64,000 nt of DNA from Strongylocentrotus droebachiensis (GCA_035222895.1 JAVYIG010006428.1:1-64000); one strand, 5' to 3'; numbered from the stretch's first letter, positions 46,101 through 61,100 are shown. A program made the numbers and translations. Notes: generated from the sequence alone by a model not told the origin.

Positions 46101-49100
46101 TGTGTTGCTTAGAAAATTGTAATCATGTACGAAATGAAAATAAAAATGAAAATGAAAATTGAATTGGAGATTTCGAAATTGAATTCAAAATTGATACTTA
46201 CATGAAATTAGGGCAGAATGCAACATCTCTTTAAGATTTATCTTTCTCTCTCCCACCTCACAAAGACCAATGCTGAAGAATACAATCAAACAGTGACCTT
46301 TCGGAGGGGTCAATCCACATGGGTCGTGACCTCAACATTGGAAGAACTGCTTCAACTCTTAGCGGACAACTCACAGGCGAAGCTCACCATGGGAAGCACC
46401 GTTATGAGTAGGTCATTAATCTTGGTTATAATGTGTTCCATATGAAGTATTGGACCATCTAATATGACAACGTAGCCAGAAATCTCTAATAAATCTAAGA
46501 GCAAAAACATTTCCACTCGTCAGCCATTGTGCAAACTCCAGCTCAGTTATCTACAGTGCATGATTTGCATATGTTTTGATGAAATGTTGTTGAAATCGTA
46601 AAGTGATCTGAAATTATATGGACATTTTTGTGACTTCTGACTTTTATTCTGTATATTTCTGTATATAGGCTCTTTTGGCTCTTAACGCTTGAACATCACT
46701 TAAATCAGTCATTAAACTTCTCGTACTCAACCAATATTATGTGATCTGATGGCTCAACCAACGGGTAAGCCAACAACGGATTAGATTTTATTAAATGCTT
46801 TTAGTTGGGTAAGTGTTGGTTTTTTACATCTCCTCATAAGTTTTGAGCCAACAAATCGCACATGTAATTGAAAGGATTGGAGGACTGCATCACTGCCAAA
46901 GCAATGACAGTTTCCATCTCATTCCCCACCAGGTAATCTCAAGTACGAAGGAGATCATTTCCCTCTTCTTGTCTCACCTGGAAACGGAGTCACAGAACTG
47001 ACCCAGGTCACGACCTCTGACACAGGGGTCACCTTTGGGTCAGGGGTCAGCGTGGCTCAGTTTGAAGAGCATCTCAGGGGGATGGTAGAGAGGTTGCCAG
47101 AGAACCAGACTCGGTCTGCCAGAGCTATAACTGACATGCTTGGTCAGTGGGCAGGGCAACAGATTCGCAACATGGCTGTGAGTTCACCTTTGACCTTTTA
47201 ACCCAGCCCTTTTGTTATAGATCCTTCATTAAGTTCATATCAATGGAATGTGGTGGATGGCTAATACCTGTTCATGTATCCATAAATAGACAAAACTACG
47301 TATTTTTCCCCCTTTGAAACGTATCGGACACAACTTAATTTCTGTTTCCCATACGCATTTAAATACCAACTGGTCTAATTTCCTGTTAAGTTAGGGTTTT
47401 GCATATATCTAACAGCTTAAGATGTCGAGATGCGGGCACATACTGCAAACATTGTACAATCAGTACTTGCCAATATAACATCATATAACATCTTTATGTG
47501 CTATTAATCAGGGTGAATCGGAACAATTTTTTTGTTTCACTTAATACTTCTTCATAGTGATGAAGCACACTCTTTTTGATGTACTGTATCATGAATGAAT
47601 GTTTGTTCCTATACACAACTGTGCTCCTATTTACCTTGTTTTATGGTTCTTACATATATTACAACAAGATGGTTCTGAATGTTTGACTTATTCTCCCTCT
47701 TCACCTCACACAACACACAAATACCAAAAACAGCAAAATATATTTTTTTTAAACAACAAAATTTTACCCATAACTGTGATGGCTTTATGTATATTATTGA
47801 CAATAGTTAAGATTTGTAACATATACTTCTATCACGTTCACCATTTTCCACTCTAGAGTATTGGTGGGAGTATAGCAGGAGCAAGTGGGATGTTGGATCT
47901 CTGTATCATCCTCATGGCAACCAAGACAACTGTCACTCTTGTGAAAGCTGGAGGTATAATCACGATATCATTTCAAGCATTTGCATCTGTATCTTTTTTA
48001 GTGTAACCTGTGATCCAACAGTATGCTACGGCTACGATTCCTCCAGGCTTTTTATCATTAAAAATGTAGGGTTAGGGATGCAAGTGGGTTTTAGGTTCAG
48101 TTTAGGGTAAGGGTTAGGAATAGTTTTATGTCCAGGGTGGAAGCTCGGAATTAGGTTGGTGTGGGCAACTACCGCGGAATGATTGTCGCAGGAGAAAGTG
48201 TCGTACCCCTATTGTAACCTGCTTTAGTGGCCCCATGTATAGAAAGGGTTGTATGTCACATCCTCTGGCAACAGTTACTCTGGGCCACTAGCTATCGTAC
48301 ACTAACCAAAGTCCTAATTTTAACCTTGGACCAAACACTTTACCTAACCCTTAACTTATCCTAAAATTCAAATCACAATCCTAACCCTATTGCTTTATCT
48401 TTGTTGATATAGCCTTTGTCACAAGTGCAAATGCCAGAATAGTGGCCACCTGTATAGGAAGATCACCTGCCTATACAGGCCATATTTTGTTTTCCTTGTG
48501 TGGTCTTATTCCTCTTAACAGTCTTTCCTCATCAGCAGATGATAAACGTTTTCTTTTAGTATCAATAAACAGGATATATTTTCTTTATCTCATGACTATT
48601 AATTTCATAGGCTTACTACAACTGGGATCGGGCAAAACGTCATGTAAAATGGTACCTAGGTTGCTACTTTTGTACTTTTTCCATTATACATACATGTTTA
48701 TATTGAAAATATTTTAAAAAATGAATAAATACCTTGGACTTGTTCTACAAATAAATCTTTTGCCACTCTAAGGCCTTACATGCTAACATTTAGGCTCTCA
48801 AACTCTGCCTTACAGGAGCCAGAAGAACTCTTCCTCTAGACAAAGATTTCTACCCACAACCCAACAAGTCAGTCATGGCCAGAGATGAGATTATTGAATC
48901 ATTGCATATACCTTTCACAGGAGAGGTAAGTGTTCTGTTAAAATATTCCCCATTTGTTATGAATTATTTGTGATTTGTAGGACAAGTTTTCATAAAACTG
49001 CTTTTATATCCTATTTTACAGGGGCTACTCCCACTTTTTTGAATAAATTTTGATTCTGTTTTTGGTTATATCTCCTTGCTAGCAGTGCTGTTAATTACAT

Positions 49101-52100
49101 TTTCATTTTCTTTTGTCTTATTTGTCTTGTGGTCAAATTAAAAAAAATCATGATAATGTGTATTAAATCTATGAGACCTAATGATGAGACCTAATATAAT
49201 AATAATAATAATACTCAGTTCTTTTATAGCGCATAACACATTACAGGATAGCATGTCCCTATGCGCTTCAAATAGAAAGGAAAGAATTACAAGAAAAGGT
49301 CATACATATTAGAAAATCCACTTAGAAACAAAGAAGTACATGTAGTGTTGGACGCTGAGTTCATGAGTGTACAATTTTAACATTGAATAAATACGTTTTA
49401 AGAGAAACCTTAAACTTGTTTAAATTATTGTGATTTCTCATGGAATCTGGAAGTGAATTCCATAAGACTGAGGAGGCGTGCATAAAAGAACGTTCACCGT
49501 ATGTTTTTGTTGAGGTGGGAGGAACAATAAATAATGATTTTGAGCTTGATCTTAAAGTACGAGTAGGCCGATATAATGATAAAAGTTCACATAAATAAGA
49601 AGGGGCAATGTCATGAAAGCATTCATATGCAAAAACTAATAGTTTAAACAAAATACGGGAGTGGACAGGAAGCCAATGCAGATTTCGTAGTACAGGAGTA
49701 ATTGATTTGTATTTCCGAGTTCGGGTCACTAATCTTGCCGCTGAATTTTGAATAGTTTGCAATTTTTTGATTTGTCGCTGAGGAAGACCGAAAAGAAGAC
49801 TGTTACAAAAATCAATGTGGCACAACACAAATGCATGGACTAATTTTTCAGTGGTGGACCTATCCAAAAAAGCACGTATTTTTCCAATCCTATACAAAGC
49901 ATATGAAGCAGCGCGACATTTTTGAGATATAAAATTCTCAATTGTCAACCGACAATCAAAAATCACTCCTAAGTTTCTACAAGATCTGTTTGCATGTAAC
50001 AATGTCCCATCTAGATCTATAGACTGAATAGATTGCGTTTCTCGAAAACGTGAAGAAATGTGGAGGAACTCTGTTTTACTACTGTTTAGCTTCAGGCTAT
50101 TTAGCTGAGACCACTCCTTGATGGCGTGTATACAGTTTAAGATTTCAGTAGTTGGATCAAAATCATTAGACTTTTTAAAGGACACATACAGTTGCGTATC
50201 ATCCGCATAGAACATCTTTTGTATATGAAACGTATCTATTATGGACTCCAGTGGAGAAATATAAAGCGTAAACAAAATGGGACCTAACACAGATCCTTGC
50301 AGAACACCTTGATTTAAAGAGTGGGTGGATGATCGTTCATTTCCAATAATAACACGATGGCTTCGGCCCAACAGATACGATTGGAACCATTTCAGAGCCT
50401 GGTCATGAATTCCAAGTTTGTGTTCCAAACGCTTCAAGAGAATGTCGTGATTTATGGTGTCAAATGCCGATGAAAAATCTAGTAATATGAGAATTACTTC
50501 TTCACCCTTGTCTAATGACATCAGTAAATCATTTGTGACCCGAAGAAGAGCTGTTTCGACTCCATAAAACTGACGATAACCTGATTGGAATTTGGCATAA
50601 AGATCATTTTCTTTAAGATAGGCTTGCAACTGGGAAGCTGCAAGCTTTTCTAAGATCTTGGCAAGAATCTTAGTTTAGTGTTTGGACGATAGTTCTTTAA
50701 CTCTTCTGTATTCAAAGAATTTCCTTTTAATTTTGGTAGGATATTGGCACACTTAAATTTATCGGGGACGCACCCAGTTACAAACGAATCATTAACAATG
50801 GTTGTCATGATTGGAACCAATTCATCTAAGAATTTTTTAAGAAAAGGAGTCGGAATGGGGTCAAGATCGCTTGTCGTTGAGGAAGATTTCATAATACAAC
50901 TACGTACTTCTTCATCAGTTACTGTTCTGAAATGCCCAAAAGATGATGACCTGTATGGCTCTTCGACAAAACAGAATTCAGTAGCATTTGAGGTGGAGGA
51001 CTGTAGCTGATGTGTGATGTTTTCTACTTTCTCTGCGAAGTACATAACAAAGCGTTCTGCTAATGAGTCACCAGTGCCATCAGTAGTTGGAATAGTTATT
51101 ACTGACATATACCAATCAGATATGATTATTTATATCTGGGAGCTGACCTTAAATGTCACCAAATGAAAAAGTGACTCTGTTTTGAATGAGGGTCTGTTAA
51201 AGAAGGGAAGACAAAGACACGAGACTGTACAGCTAGACCAGTTCACATCTCCATTAATTTTAGGCTCCAAATGTTCATCAAATGATAACTTTGTGTGCAT
51301 TATTGTGTCCCTTGCACAGTGTAAGCACAACAGGAGCTATTGATTCAACAACAACAAACAAAAAAATCCTTTATCCTGAATATGTGATGCAATAGTCAAT
51401 AGCAAATTATTACATGCAAATTTTAGAATATTAGTATGTGGTAGGATACGTGATATTGTATCTTCACCAGTATAAGAGCAAATGTATGAAGAGCAACATG
51501 TACCAGTTTAATCCTTGCCTCTCTAAACAGACATTAGAAAGTAGTGTTCCTCATTATTGTTAACTATTTCCCTTCATGTCATATATCTTTTATGTCAACA
51601 GAATGATTACTTCTTTTCTCATAAAGTGGCTGAGCGTCGTGACAACTCTCGTGCATCAATCAGCTGTGGATTCAGGGTGACCTTTGAACCTGAAGGTCAA
51701 AAGGTCAAGGACCTTTGTCTGGTGTTTGGTGCTATTGATGACAATCCATTTGTAGCACAAAAGACATGCAATAGTCTGATTGGACAGTAAGTACATTTAT
51801 TTTTTCAAACATTGTTATTCAACGGTATTGCAATAAGTAAGACTTATTTATTATTATTTAGTGTTTGAAGAGTACATTTTCCATTTTCCTGTCGTAAATC
51901 TAACATGTTAAAATTCTGGGTAGTTGGACATCTCAAAATTGTAATTCATGTACCTCTTTTGATATATATGTTGTCACAGTTTCTGTGTATAATTTTCCTG
52001 TATTTAGAATAATTGTAAGGAGGAAATAAAAATGTTTTCCCCTTCAAACATGCACTATGTACACATAAATCAGTTCTGCATCCACAGACACGTGATTCAA

Positions 52101-55100
52101 CCATTTAACTAGGAAACATCTTCTCCTTTTATATCCCTCACCATCCTTTCCAGACCGTGGAACCAAAGTTTCCTGCAAGATGCAATCCAGTCGGTTACCA
52201 TGGAGATTACACCGATCCCTCATCCTCATGAGATTTCAGCCGAGTACAGGAAGAGTGGTATGGTGACATGTCTTCTCAGGTTCTATGTTCAAGTCTCCCA
52301 GCTCATCGACAACAAGCAGGTTTGCAATTTGACATTTGGACAGGCCTTTTATTTGGTAAATCTAGAAATAGAGGGAGAGATTGATGTCAAATAAAAAAAT
52401 GAATTGTTGAAGTTTGACAGATCATGCCAAATTGAAAGTGATTTTGACATAGTCAGTGAAGTACTTGAATTATTTATCAATCTGTATTTAGATTCCGAGA
52501 ACAGCACATCCCTGTCAGTTTACATAAAAAATAATCAAGGTTTAGTTTTTTCGCAAGGCGATATGATATTCACTTTGACGTGGTTCGATCCCGATACGGC
52601 ACTAATGTCCTTTGGCAAGGCATTAATCTTCAATAGCCACACTCAACCCAGGTGATGTAAATGGGTACCTGGCAGGAAATTATTCCTTGAAATGCTGGAG
52701 CGCTGTAATGGCAGCTAGGCTAAAGCCGGGGTAATAAAAAATGCGCCTCGGAATAGAATTTCTAGATAGACAGCGCTATAGAAATGCCTATTATTATTAT
52801 TATTATTCATAGTGCAGCACAAATTACAGTATTTCAAATTCATTCTTGCTTCTTGTAGTCTTCAAAAGACTACATAGACACTTAATGTAAATGATTCTTA
52901 ATGGTATCCTTGTTTGTCTTCACTTTTTTTTTATTAATTTTTTTATTTCTGTTTTTGAATCCAGGCCTTGACTGGTCCTTTCACCCATGGTCAGTTATCA
53001 GATCCTAGCATACCTGCATCCTACAATGGGGAAGGCCCAGTCAGTACACAGATCTATCAGGTAATGCTTCGTTTGGTTTGGTTACATACTGGATCATTCT
53101 GTGCCTTTTTAATAATAATAAGAATAATATACCATACTTATATAGCGCATATCACAATATGTCTCTATGTGCTGTAAGAAAGAGTAAGAAGGAAACGTGG
53201 ATAGAGTAACATAAGAAGAGTGAGATATGCTTAACATACTTCCTCTCGTTAACATTGGAAAGTATTTTTTGAAAAGAAATGTTTTAATGTTATTATATTG
53301 ACTCTGTGCTGTAACAGCAAAATATGGTTTCGTAAATCATTGGTATATACAGTTAAACCTGTATATAAAGACAGCTCTAGGGAAACATAGAAAGTTGTCT
53401 TTATAGGCAGGTGGTCTTTGTGTACAGTATACAGGTATACTTTAGTGCAGGTTTCAATGAGAAACCAAATTTAGGGGAAAGAAAAAATGTGTTCTTTCTA
53501 TACAGGTGGTCGTTAGAGCAGGTTCAACTGTAATATGCTTTAGATTTAAATTTGGAGTCATTTTTAATCACTTAACAAGATGAATCACCATCATGGAAAT
53601 TTGCCTTCACAAACACACATAGAGGACAGGGTTCTGTAGTTGAGTTCATGCTAGAGTGTCTCATTATAGTAGAAGTTGTTCATTTTGAGAATTGCTTATC
53701 TTCCCTCAGTGAGGCCACAAGTGCACTGATCAGGTTTAAAATCCACAATGCATTGGTTACAAAACTTGGTTCAGCCACAGTGACTGTTCTGAGCTATAAT
53801 GCAGCCTTCTGTACATGACATAAACCCGGGGAGTGCGGGAGGAAGAGAGAGAGAGATCTACAAGGTATAGATATTAGAAATTATTCAGTGTAAGAATGGA
53901 ATAGCTTTACCTAAAAGCATAAGTGCGCTGACTTCTTTGGAACCGGGAATCCTTTGGTAACATAACCACTGTCCCAAGCTGTTATGCTTTTTCCCTTAAT
54001 ATGACAGAAAGGGGAATGGTGGAGCCTGGGTGGAGCAGAGATTTACAATAGGATTATATTAGTTTATCTCTTGTTTTATGGATGTAGCATATTTTGCAAT
54101 TAAGCTCTATAAGAAACATTTACAGTCATCGTATATGTCTTAATTGACCACTAGCCTCCACCCGCTGACCAGCCTGATGCTGACCCCCTTGGCAGACCCA
54201 TTGTCCATCGGGCAGCTCTTCAGCAGTGTTCTGGGGAGGCAGTCTTCTGTGATGATATACCCGTACAAGAAGGTAGGAATCTGGAGTTTATGGGTGGTCT
54301 TCTGTAATTATATTATGCTTATTAAAGGGACAAATATTTTGATTGTAATGACTTATCTAAATTTAAGATGCATCCTTGGTTAATGTTTGCGCATTTGTGG
54401 CTGCTTGTGCTGAAGGCATAACATTTAACATTAATGAAAATCGCTTTTTTTTTAATAAAATACAATTATTTCTTTCATATCTTTGTTTTATGTTTATTTA
54501 TTTATTTTTTAGGAATACAACAATTAAAGACAAATTATAAATTAATTAATGAACAGTGTGTACATAAATAAATACCAAGAACAGCAAATGATACCTGAGG
54601 ATTTTCCAAAATAATTTTTGAAATTGATGTTTAAGAGCTTTCCTTTATTTTTGTTTGAAAAAAACAAAAAAGACTCCAAGATAAAAAGAAGAAGAAGAAA
54701 GCAGACACTTTAAATATTGTTTTATCCACAGGTGAGCTGTACATGGCTTTGGTTGTCAGTTCAAGAGCCCATGCAAAGATTGTGTAAGTCTATGTCTTTA
54801 ATACAACATACTGAATGAAGTGCAGTCTATTATACATGTATATTTATATCAAAAATTAAACATCATATGATTTTTATTATTTTATCAAATGAGATATCCA
54901 ATTGATTTTGAACCTTTAGCCTCGTGACCCAATGAGATATCAAAAAGAAAGGAACAGCCTGGTTTGTGTTAATTTTTGACAGAGGGATAACTTGAAACTT
55001 AGAAAGAGGCACATTATTCAGCTACCATAGATTTTTTTGTGTTGTTTTGTATCTGCCAAAATCAATCCTTTAGCACATTATATATTTACATATTTGAGCA

Positions 55101-58100
55101 TTCAGTGTAATATGATTCTATATGAATTTATATCATATATATATTTATTTCTGTTACAACCAGAACTCAAGATTACCTGTGCAACACGATCTCAAAATTT
55201 CAAATAATCAATTCAAGACAATTTCAGTAGCCTTGCCTAAAATATCAAACTGTAGACGTGTTACATAATTCAAACAGGATTTTTTATTGGATGTACATGT
55301 ACAGTAGAGTATTAAAATTGCCCTTTAAAGTCAATTTGTTGAAAATATTTGCAGTCATGTTATACTAACATCTACAGGTATATTTCATATCATGTAGTAA
55401 TTGACAAACTATATTTTGTGCTACTATACTGCCTCAGGAGCATGTGTCATGTATAAGCCAGTTCATAGTTGCAGTCTGAGCATGAGCAGATAAAGGTCAT
55501 TGCAGACCAAATTGAGAAATACACGGAGACAAAATACTGGATACGTGCTCATGAAAGTTATGTTATCGTTCATTAATGCACAAGGGGAAACAAAGGCTAT
55601 TTATGGAGCAGCTCCATCGCTGTAGGAGTGATTATTTCAAAATGTACAAAGTGGGACCTCTTCATGTTTTGAAGATCTGTGGATATTCGGGGTCATTTGG
55701 GACATGTGCTAATCATGAACTGGTCTATTCACCTGTCACCCATTTGCATTCTATTCCATTCAGCTGTGTGGATGCAAGCAAGGCCCTCGCTCTAGAGGGG
55801 GTAGAAGCGTACGTGAGCCACAAAGATATTCCAGGCGATAAGTGTATCCATGAAGGGTATGAAGTCTTCGCAACAGAAGAGGTGAGATTGAATTGGATTG
55901 ATTTAATTGACTGTTAAAAATTTCGTGCTGCTAGGAAATGCGCTGTATTGGAATTGAGTTATTTGTAAACCAGAGACTTTGTACATATTAAATTTTGAAT
56001 CACAACTGACTTAATTGCGATTTGCGAAAGTTTCTTCCTGTAAAAATGCTGTTATTTACAAAATTGCGAAAGCTTCTGATTTTACAGCATTACTTGAAGA
56101 GAATTAAATCAAATAAAGAGTGACTTATATGGAAGTATTAATTGGAATAGGATTTTTAGGACGACTACATCGTGACTGCCACTCTCTGTACAACTACTAC
56201 CTTCTCACAGCAAAGGTAACCCCTGGGACAATCACCTCCAAACAATTAGATTTTGAATGTTGGTTGGTTGGTTTGTTTGTTTTACCTGATTGTTAAGAAA
56301 GCATGTGTGTGCTTGTAAGTAAGCAACTAGGAGACTGACGGCTTTAAGTCCTCTCCAGGCGACTCTGTAATGAGGATCGATGCCTTACCAAAGAGCACTG
56401 GCGCATCGACTTAGTTTCGAACTCCAGGTTACAAAACCACTGTTCTACCACTGAGCCACCATGCTTCCGTTTTATTGTGAATTTCTTGATACATAGATGA
56501 AATTAAACTGTTAGAAGTGGAAACAAAAGTTGTTTATTAAGCATTTTCATTACATTTCATTTTCTACATTGCAGATGATGGCACAAGATCTGTAGATATT
56601 TTTGGTCACTAGAACCATATGCTAACTACAAAATGTTTCTTTTGATAGGTCCACTGTGTTGGTCAGTGCATCGGTGCTATTGTAGCTTCCTCGCACCGTC
56701 TTGCCAACAAGGCTGCCAAGCTGGTTGAAGTCCAGTATGAAGACCTACAGCCGGTCATCTTGACCATTCAGGTAAGATGAGATCACCACCTTAGGCCGCT
56801 TTGATCCAAAGCTATTGCTGGAGGAAATGACTTTTTTCATCAAAGATATAGGCTTATGGTTAGGGCTGCTATGAGGTTTTTAGGTTAAGTTTAGTGTATC
56901 TTACAACTACTTGAAGCACAAACCCCCAATTTATTTGGTGTGGAAAGAAAAGTGTATATTTATATCATTCTTAATTTTCCTATCTTATGTCAGACATTCA
57001 CTGAAAAAGTGATAATAATAAGCACTATCTGAAGAGCTGTACCATGCTTGATCAATGTTTATTATCTCCCATGATGCCAACTTCTTACCATAAAACAATG
57101 CCCATATACAGAATATATATACATGAATACTCTAGTAACCTAGTTTGGGTAAGGCTTTGGACAATACCTTTACCCTTTTCAGGATGCAATGAACCAGTGG
57201 TGTAATAGTATGTAGGACCAATGGGTGTACTCCACTCTACGCTCTAAATGCCTCAGTCACACCTCGTAACCATCTCCAAACTGAGTGAATCTTAGCTGTA
57301 TGAGGTAATGCAAGTTCTCATTCAGTCTGTTGTCAGTCTAGTGTTGGTTTTGTTGGAATAACTTAGATGTAAACTTTAATGAACCTCTACCATTGTGGAG
57401 GTTTAGTCATGGCAAGGCTTTAAGCTGTTCCTTAATCTGTTCCACGATGCAACAAACTAATGGTGGATAGGACTAATTGCATATAGGATCAGTTGGCCAT
57501 TCTCATTCCATCTTTGAGGTATAGTTATGTTCATACTTTAAATGATACCTTACCCAATTCAGGATGCGATCAAAGAGGATGCCATCTTCCGCGGCCCCGA
57601 CGTCGACTCTGAGTTCAACCATGGGGACCTGGAGGGGAGCTTCAAGCAGTCTGACGGGATCCTGGAAGGGACCTTTGATGTGGGAGGCCAGGAGCACTTC
57701 TACATGGAGACTCAGATGTGTGTTGTGAGACCCGGTGAAGACGATGAAATGACTGTCCATGCCTCTGCCCAAGCTATTACAAACGTGCAGGTAAGGTTTA
57801 TTTTTATGCCTCCGACCTCCAGAGGCGGTACCTGAAGTTTTAGTACTGGAAAACAACAATTAGCTTATTGTTTCCAGTAATTGGACCAGACTATAAGCAG
57901 AATCCTAGAACTGGACCGGAAACCCTTTAACAGACAGTTTGTTGTACTCCGTCTTGTGTGACGTACCCTCCCTCGTACTTGATGAGATATGCGAAAGGTC
58001 GTATGACATGTGTTCCGGGAACGGTTGCTCAGCGATTATTTTCCAATACTAACAAAGTTCTTCACTTTGAACCTGGACCAAACACTATACCTAATTCGAA

Positions 58101-61100
58101 CCCTAAACCTACACCTAACCTACAATCTGATCCTCAACCTTACATCTTTCTCAAAATAATGCCTGGAGCACCTTTTAACCCTTTCCCTACTGGAACCACT
58201 TGGTCCCTGTATATAAACCTGTGAGAATGAAAGTATGCAGTATTCAAAGGGTTAAAGTATTATCATTTTGAACCGATTCACTGCTTGTGCCCTAACCAGA
58301 TTGCTGTAGCTAAAGTTCTTGGTGTTCCTCGTAATCGCATCGCTGTTGAAGCCAAGAGGATTGGAGGAGCCTTCGGAGGAAAAGAAGAGTTCCTCACCCA
58401 CAATGCTGCATGTGCTGTAGCTGCCAAAATGTGAGTACTACACCGTATATGTTGTCTGTTCAGAGTCCGAAGGCTTTAACGATGTTTTAGTGTCTTAACC
58501 CCCTTTAACTTTCAAAAGATACTATGTTTTTTGGTCAAAACTCATGTGATGCTTACATGAAAACCGCGTTCTGGCAACAATTTCTATGTTGTTAGTTTCT
58601 GACTCGGGAGATATTTCTTACTTTAATCCTGAACTCAACATGATACGTAACCTACCCCTAACCCTCACCTACCCCTAACCCTCACCCAATCCTAAATCTT
58701 ACGTTCCTTACCCATCGCAACTACAAGCTGCTCACAAACCTGCGCAATGCTCATTTTCAGAAATATGTTAAAATAGTCCTGATCACTATTTTCCAAATTA
58801 AAGTTGTTCTAAGGTACCCCAGACTTTGTTTGTTTTTCCATCTTTATAATAATGATAATAATATTTCACTTTTACAGACCTGCCAACCAGTACGATTTAG
58901 TCGTATTTAGTACGATTTTTAGAAGCAAATACGACTTTCCTTTTTTTTTCTTTTTTTTTTTTTTTTTTTTTATAATTAATATTAATTAAGTATCCTACAA
59001 GCATCTCAAAACGGCAATTTGGGGATGTTCATTGGTTAATCGAACACATCAGTCATGACGAAATCATGCATATTCAACCAATGATCAATACAAAAAAATC
59101 TTCCTGTAGGTAGAAACTGTAAGAGGCATTGATCCGCGTAACAATCCGTGTTTATTTTCAAGAATACAACTTTTGTCAGTAAAATACAACTTTTGGGCCT
59201 AAAGAATACAGTTTTTGAACTCCAGAGGTTGGCAGGTCTGCTTTTATATAGCGCTTAATACAGATGTCTCTAAGCGCTTTACAGATATACTATTACCCGG
59301 TCATTGGATTCAATACTTTATCATTACCATAGAAACATATATATTTGTTCCTGTTAACAGGTTGGGCCGATCCGTGCGCATCCGATTAGACCGCTCCACA
59401 GACATGCTAATGTCAGGTGGACGCCATCCGTTCCACGCAAAGTACCGCGTCGGTTACCGCAGTGATGGCCGTATCCTGGCTCTGGATGCGGATCTCTATG
59501 CCAACGGAGGCTATCGTAATGATGCTACTACTTGGGTAATATAAGAGTACCAATCACCAACAAATATTTTTGCTCTGTATGTTTGGGGTTTCATGTCTCC
59601 AAATACAATAATCAAAATATGAGTTTCGCACATTACTTCTATAAAGAGTTGTTAAAAGTTTAGAGATGTTAGGGGTTTCATGTCGCTATATAATAATCAA
59701 AATATAATATAACAGTAACTTTTCTATAAAGAGTTATTGCAAGTTTAGGCTGATACACTTTCAATTGTATAAAAGTAACGAGTGACCAGACTACATGTAC
59801 CTTCGGCACCCATACGTGTTCCATAGAATACAGCCCACTTTATTTTCTTCTCAGTCCTGATCTGCTAACCCAGAGAAGGTTTTTTTACGTTGATTTCATG
59901 CTTTGTAGCTACACACAAATTACTTTTAAAGTTATTTATACACTTTATGGTATGAGTTATTTTGGGAATTTTATTTCAATGGATTAAAATGGGCCTAGCC
60001 TAAACTTTGTGATGAGAATTCAAACGGGCAGTTCCGCTCATGGAAATACCTGCACTAGAAAATGAATCGTTTACTTTCTGTGCAACATATTTGTACATGT
60101 TAAACGAAGCTTAGCACAAAAGTGCTTTACCGTTATTCCCTTCTATACAAATTCAGAAGAATCTTTTTCAAGTTGAAGAACAAACACAGTATGTTAAAAA
60201 TATGAGTTATTTACTTACTGGCAACTCTTGATATTGGTGCCTTCCGTCTTTAAAACTCAGTATTTCTCATACTTTCAGGTTGTGCGCCAATGTACGCTTG
60301 TATTTGAGAGTTTTTACAGCTTCCCTGGCTTCCGAGTGAAAGGCCACTGCTGTCGAACTAACATGGCGTCTAACACAGCTATGAGGGGCTTTGGTGCCCC
60401 GCAGTCGTTGGCTATCATGGAGCAGATCTTGTCAGAAGTAGCGATTGCGACGGGTGTCTCGTCGAGGACGGTAAGTCCTTGTAGCTTGGAGTGTTTTTTT
60501 CTTTTATAGCCCACATTTTGCATAGAAAAACAGTTTATATTCTTTCTTTTTTTCTTTTATTATAAAGGTGTTTATTATTATAAGAGTAGATTTCACACAA
60601 GAAGAAAAAGAAAAAAAAATAAAGATTTCAAATCAAATATAATGTACGGCAAATAATTGCTTCTCCAAATTGACAACAACAAATTTTTAAGTCACTCATT
60701 AAAAAACAATGTGTATTTATATTGAGTAACGAGTTATATGTGGCTGAGTCCTGTTAATGACGTACAATGCTATTCAAATCATCTATACAAAATATATAAA
60801 ACCACAAATGAATGACACGATATTGGCCCTAAGAACTTTATGATAAATAAGTATCCTTGTGTACTACAGTTCTATTCTGATCAAGGATTTAAATCCTCTC
60901 TTCTTCAATACAGTCTCCTTTTAATTTGTCATAAACCAATCTTGTCATGAGAAAAAGATTTTCTCACCATTTTTTTCCTCTCGCTCTCAAGGTGCAAGAG
61001 CTCAACTTCAAACCTGATGGAGCGTCGATGATAGAGGGCGCTAATCCCATGGAAATGGACATCTTCAGGGAATGCTGGGATAGGTGTCTCCGACTGAGCG

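Larger units (their letters stand above)
46266..53060 (+). other. Oxidase exons 8-14: FAD domain and following linker
   Basis: Exon 8 encodes [20 protein letters not shown] and ends LTMGSTVM, where XDH has the FAD loop VVGNTEIG. Exons 9-10 give [13 protein letters not shown] then [15 protein letters not shown], aligning with SVGGNIITASPISDL. Exon 11 carries GARRTLPLD and [11 protein letters not shown], as in the family. Exon 12 has [20 protein letters not shown], aligning with the RRE-DDIAKVTSGMRVLF segment. Exons 13-14 ([19 protein letters not shown]) are the linker. The fold is clear, but several cofactor-contact positions are changed. Confidence 0.85.

Noticed and set aside
53821..53870. 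GA-rich tract as a regulatory element
   Set aside because: Short simple sequence with no further support.
56320..56464. tRNA gene
   Set aside because: A- and B-box-like parts are present, but the arms do not pair into a cloverleaf and it continues into SINE-type sequence.
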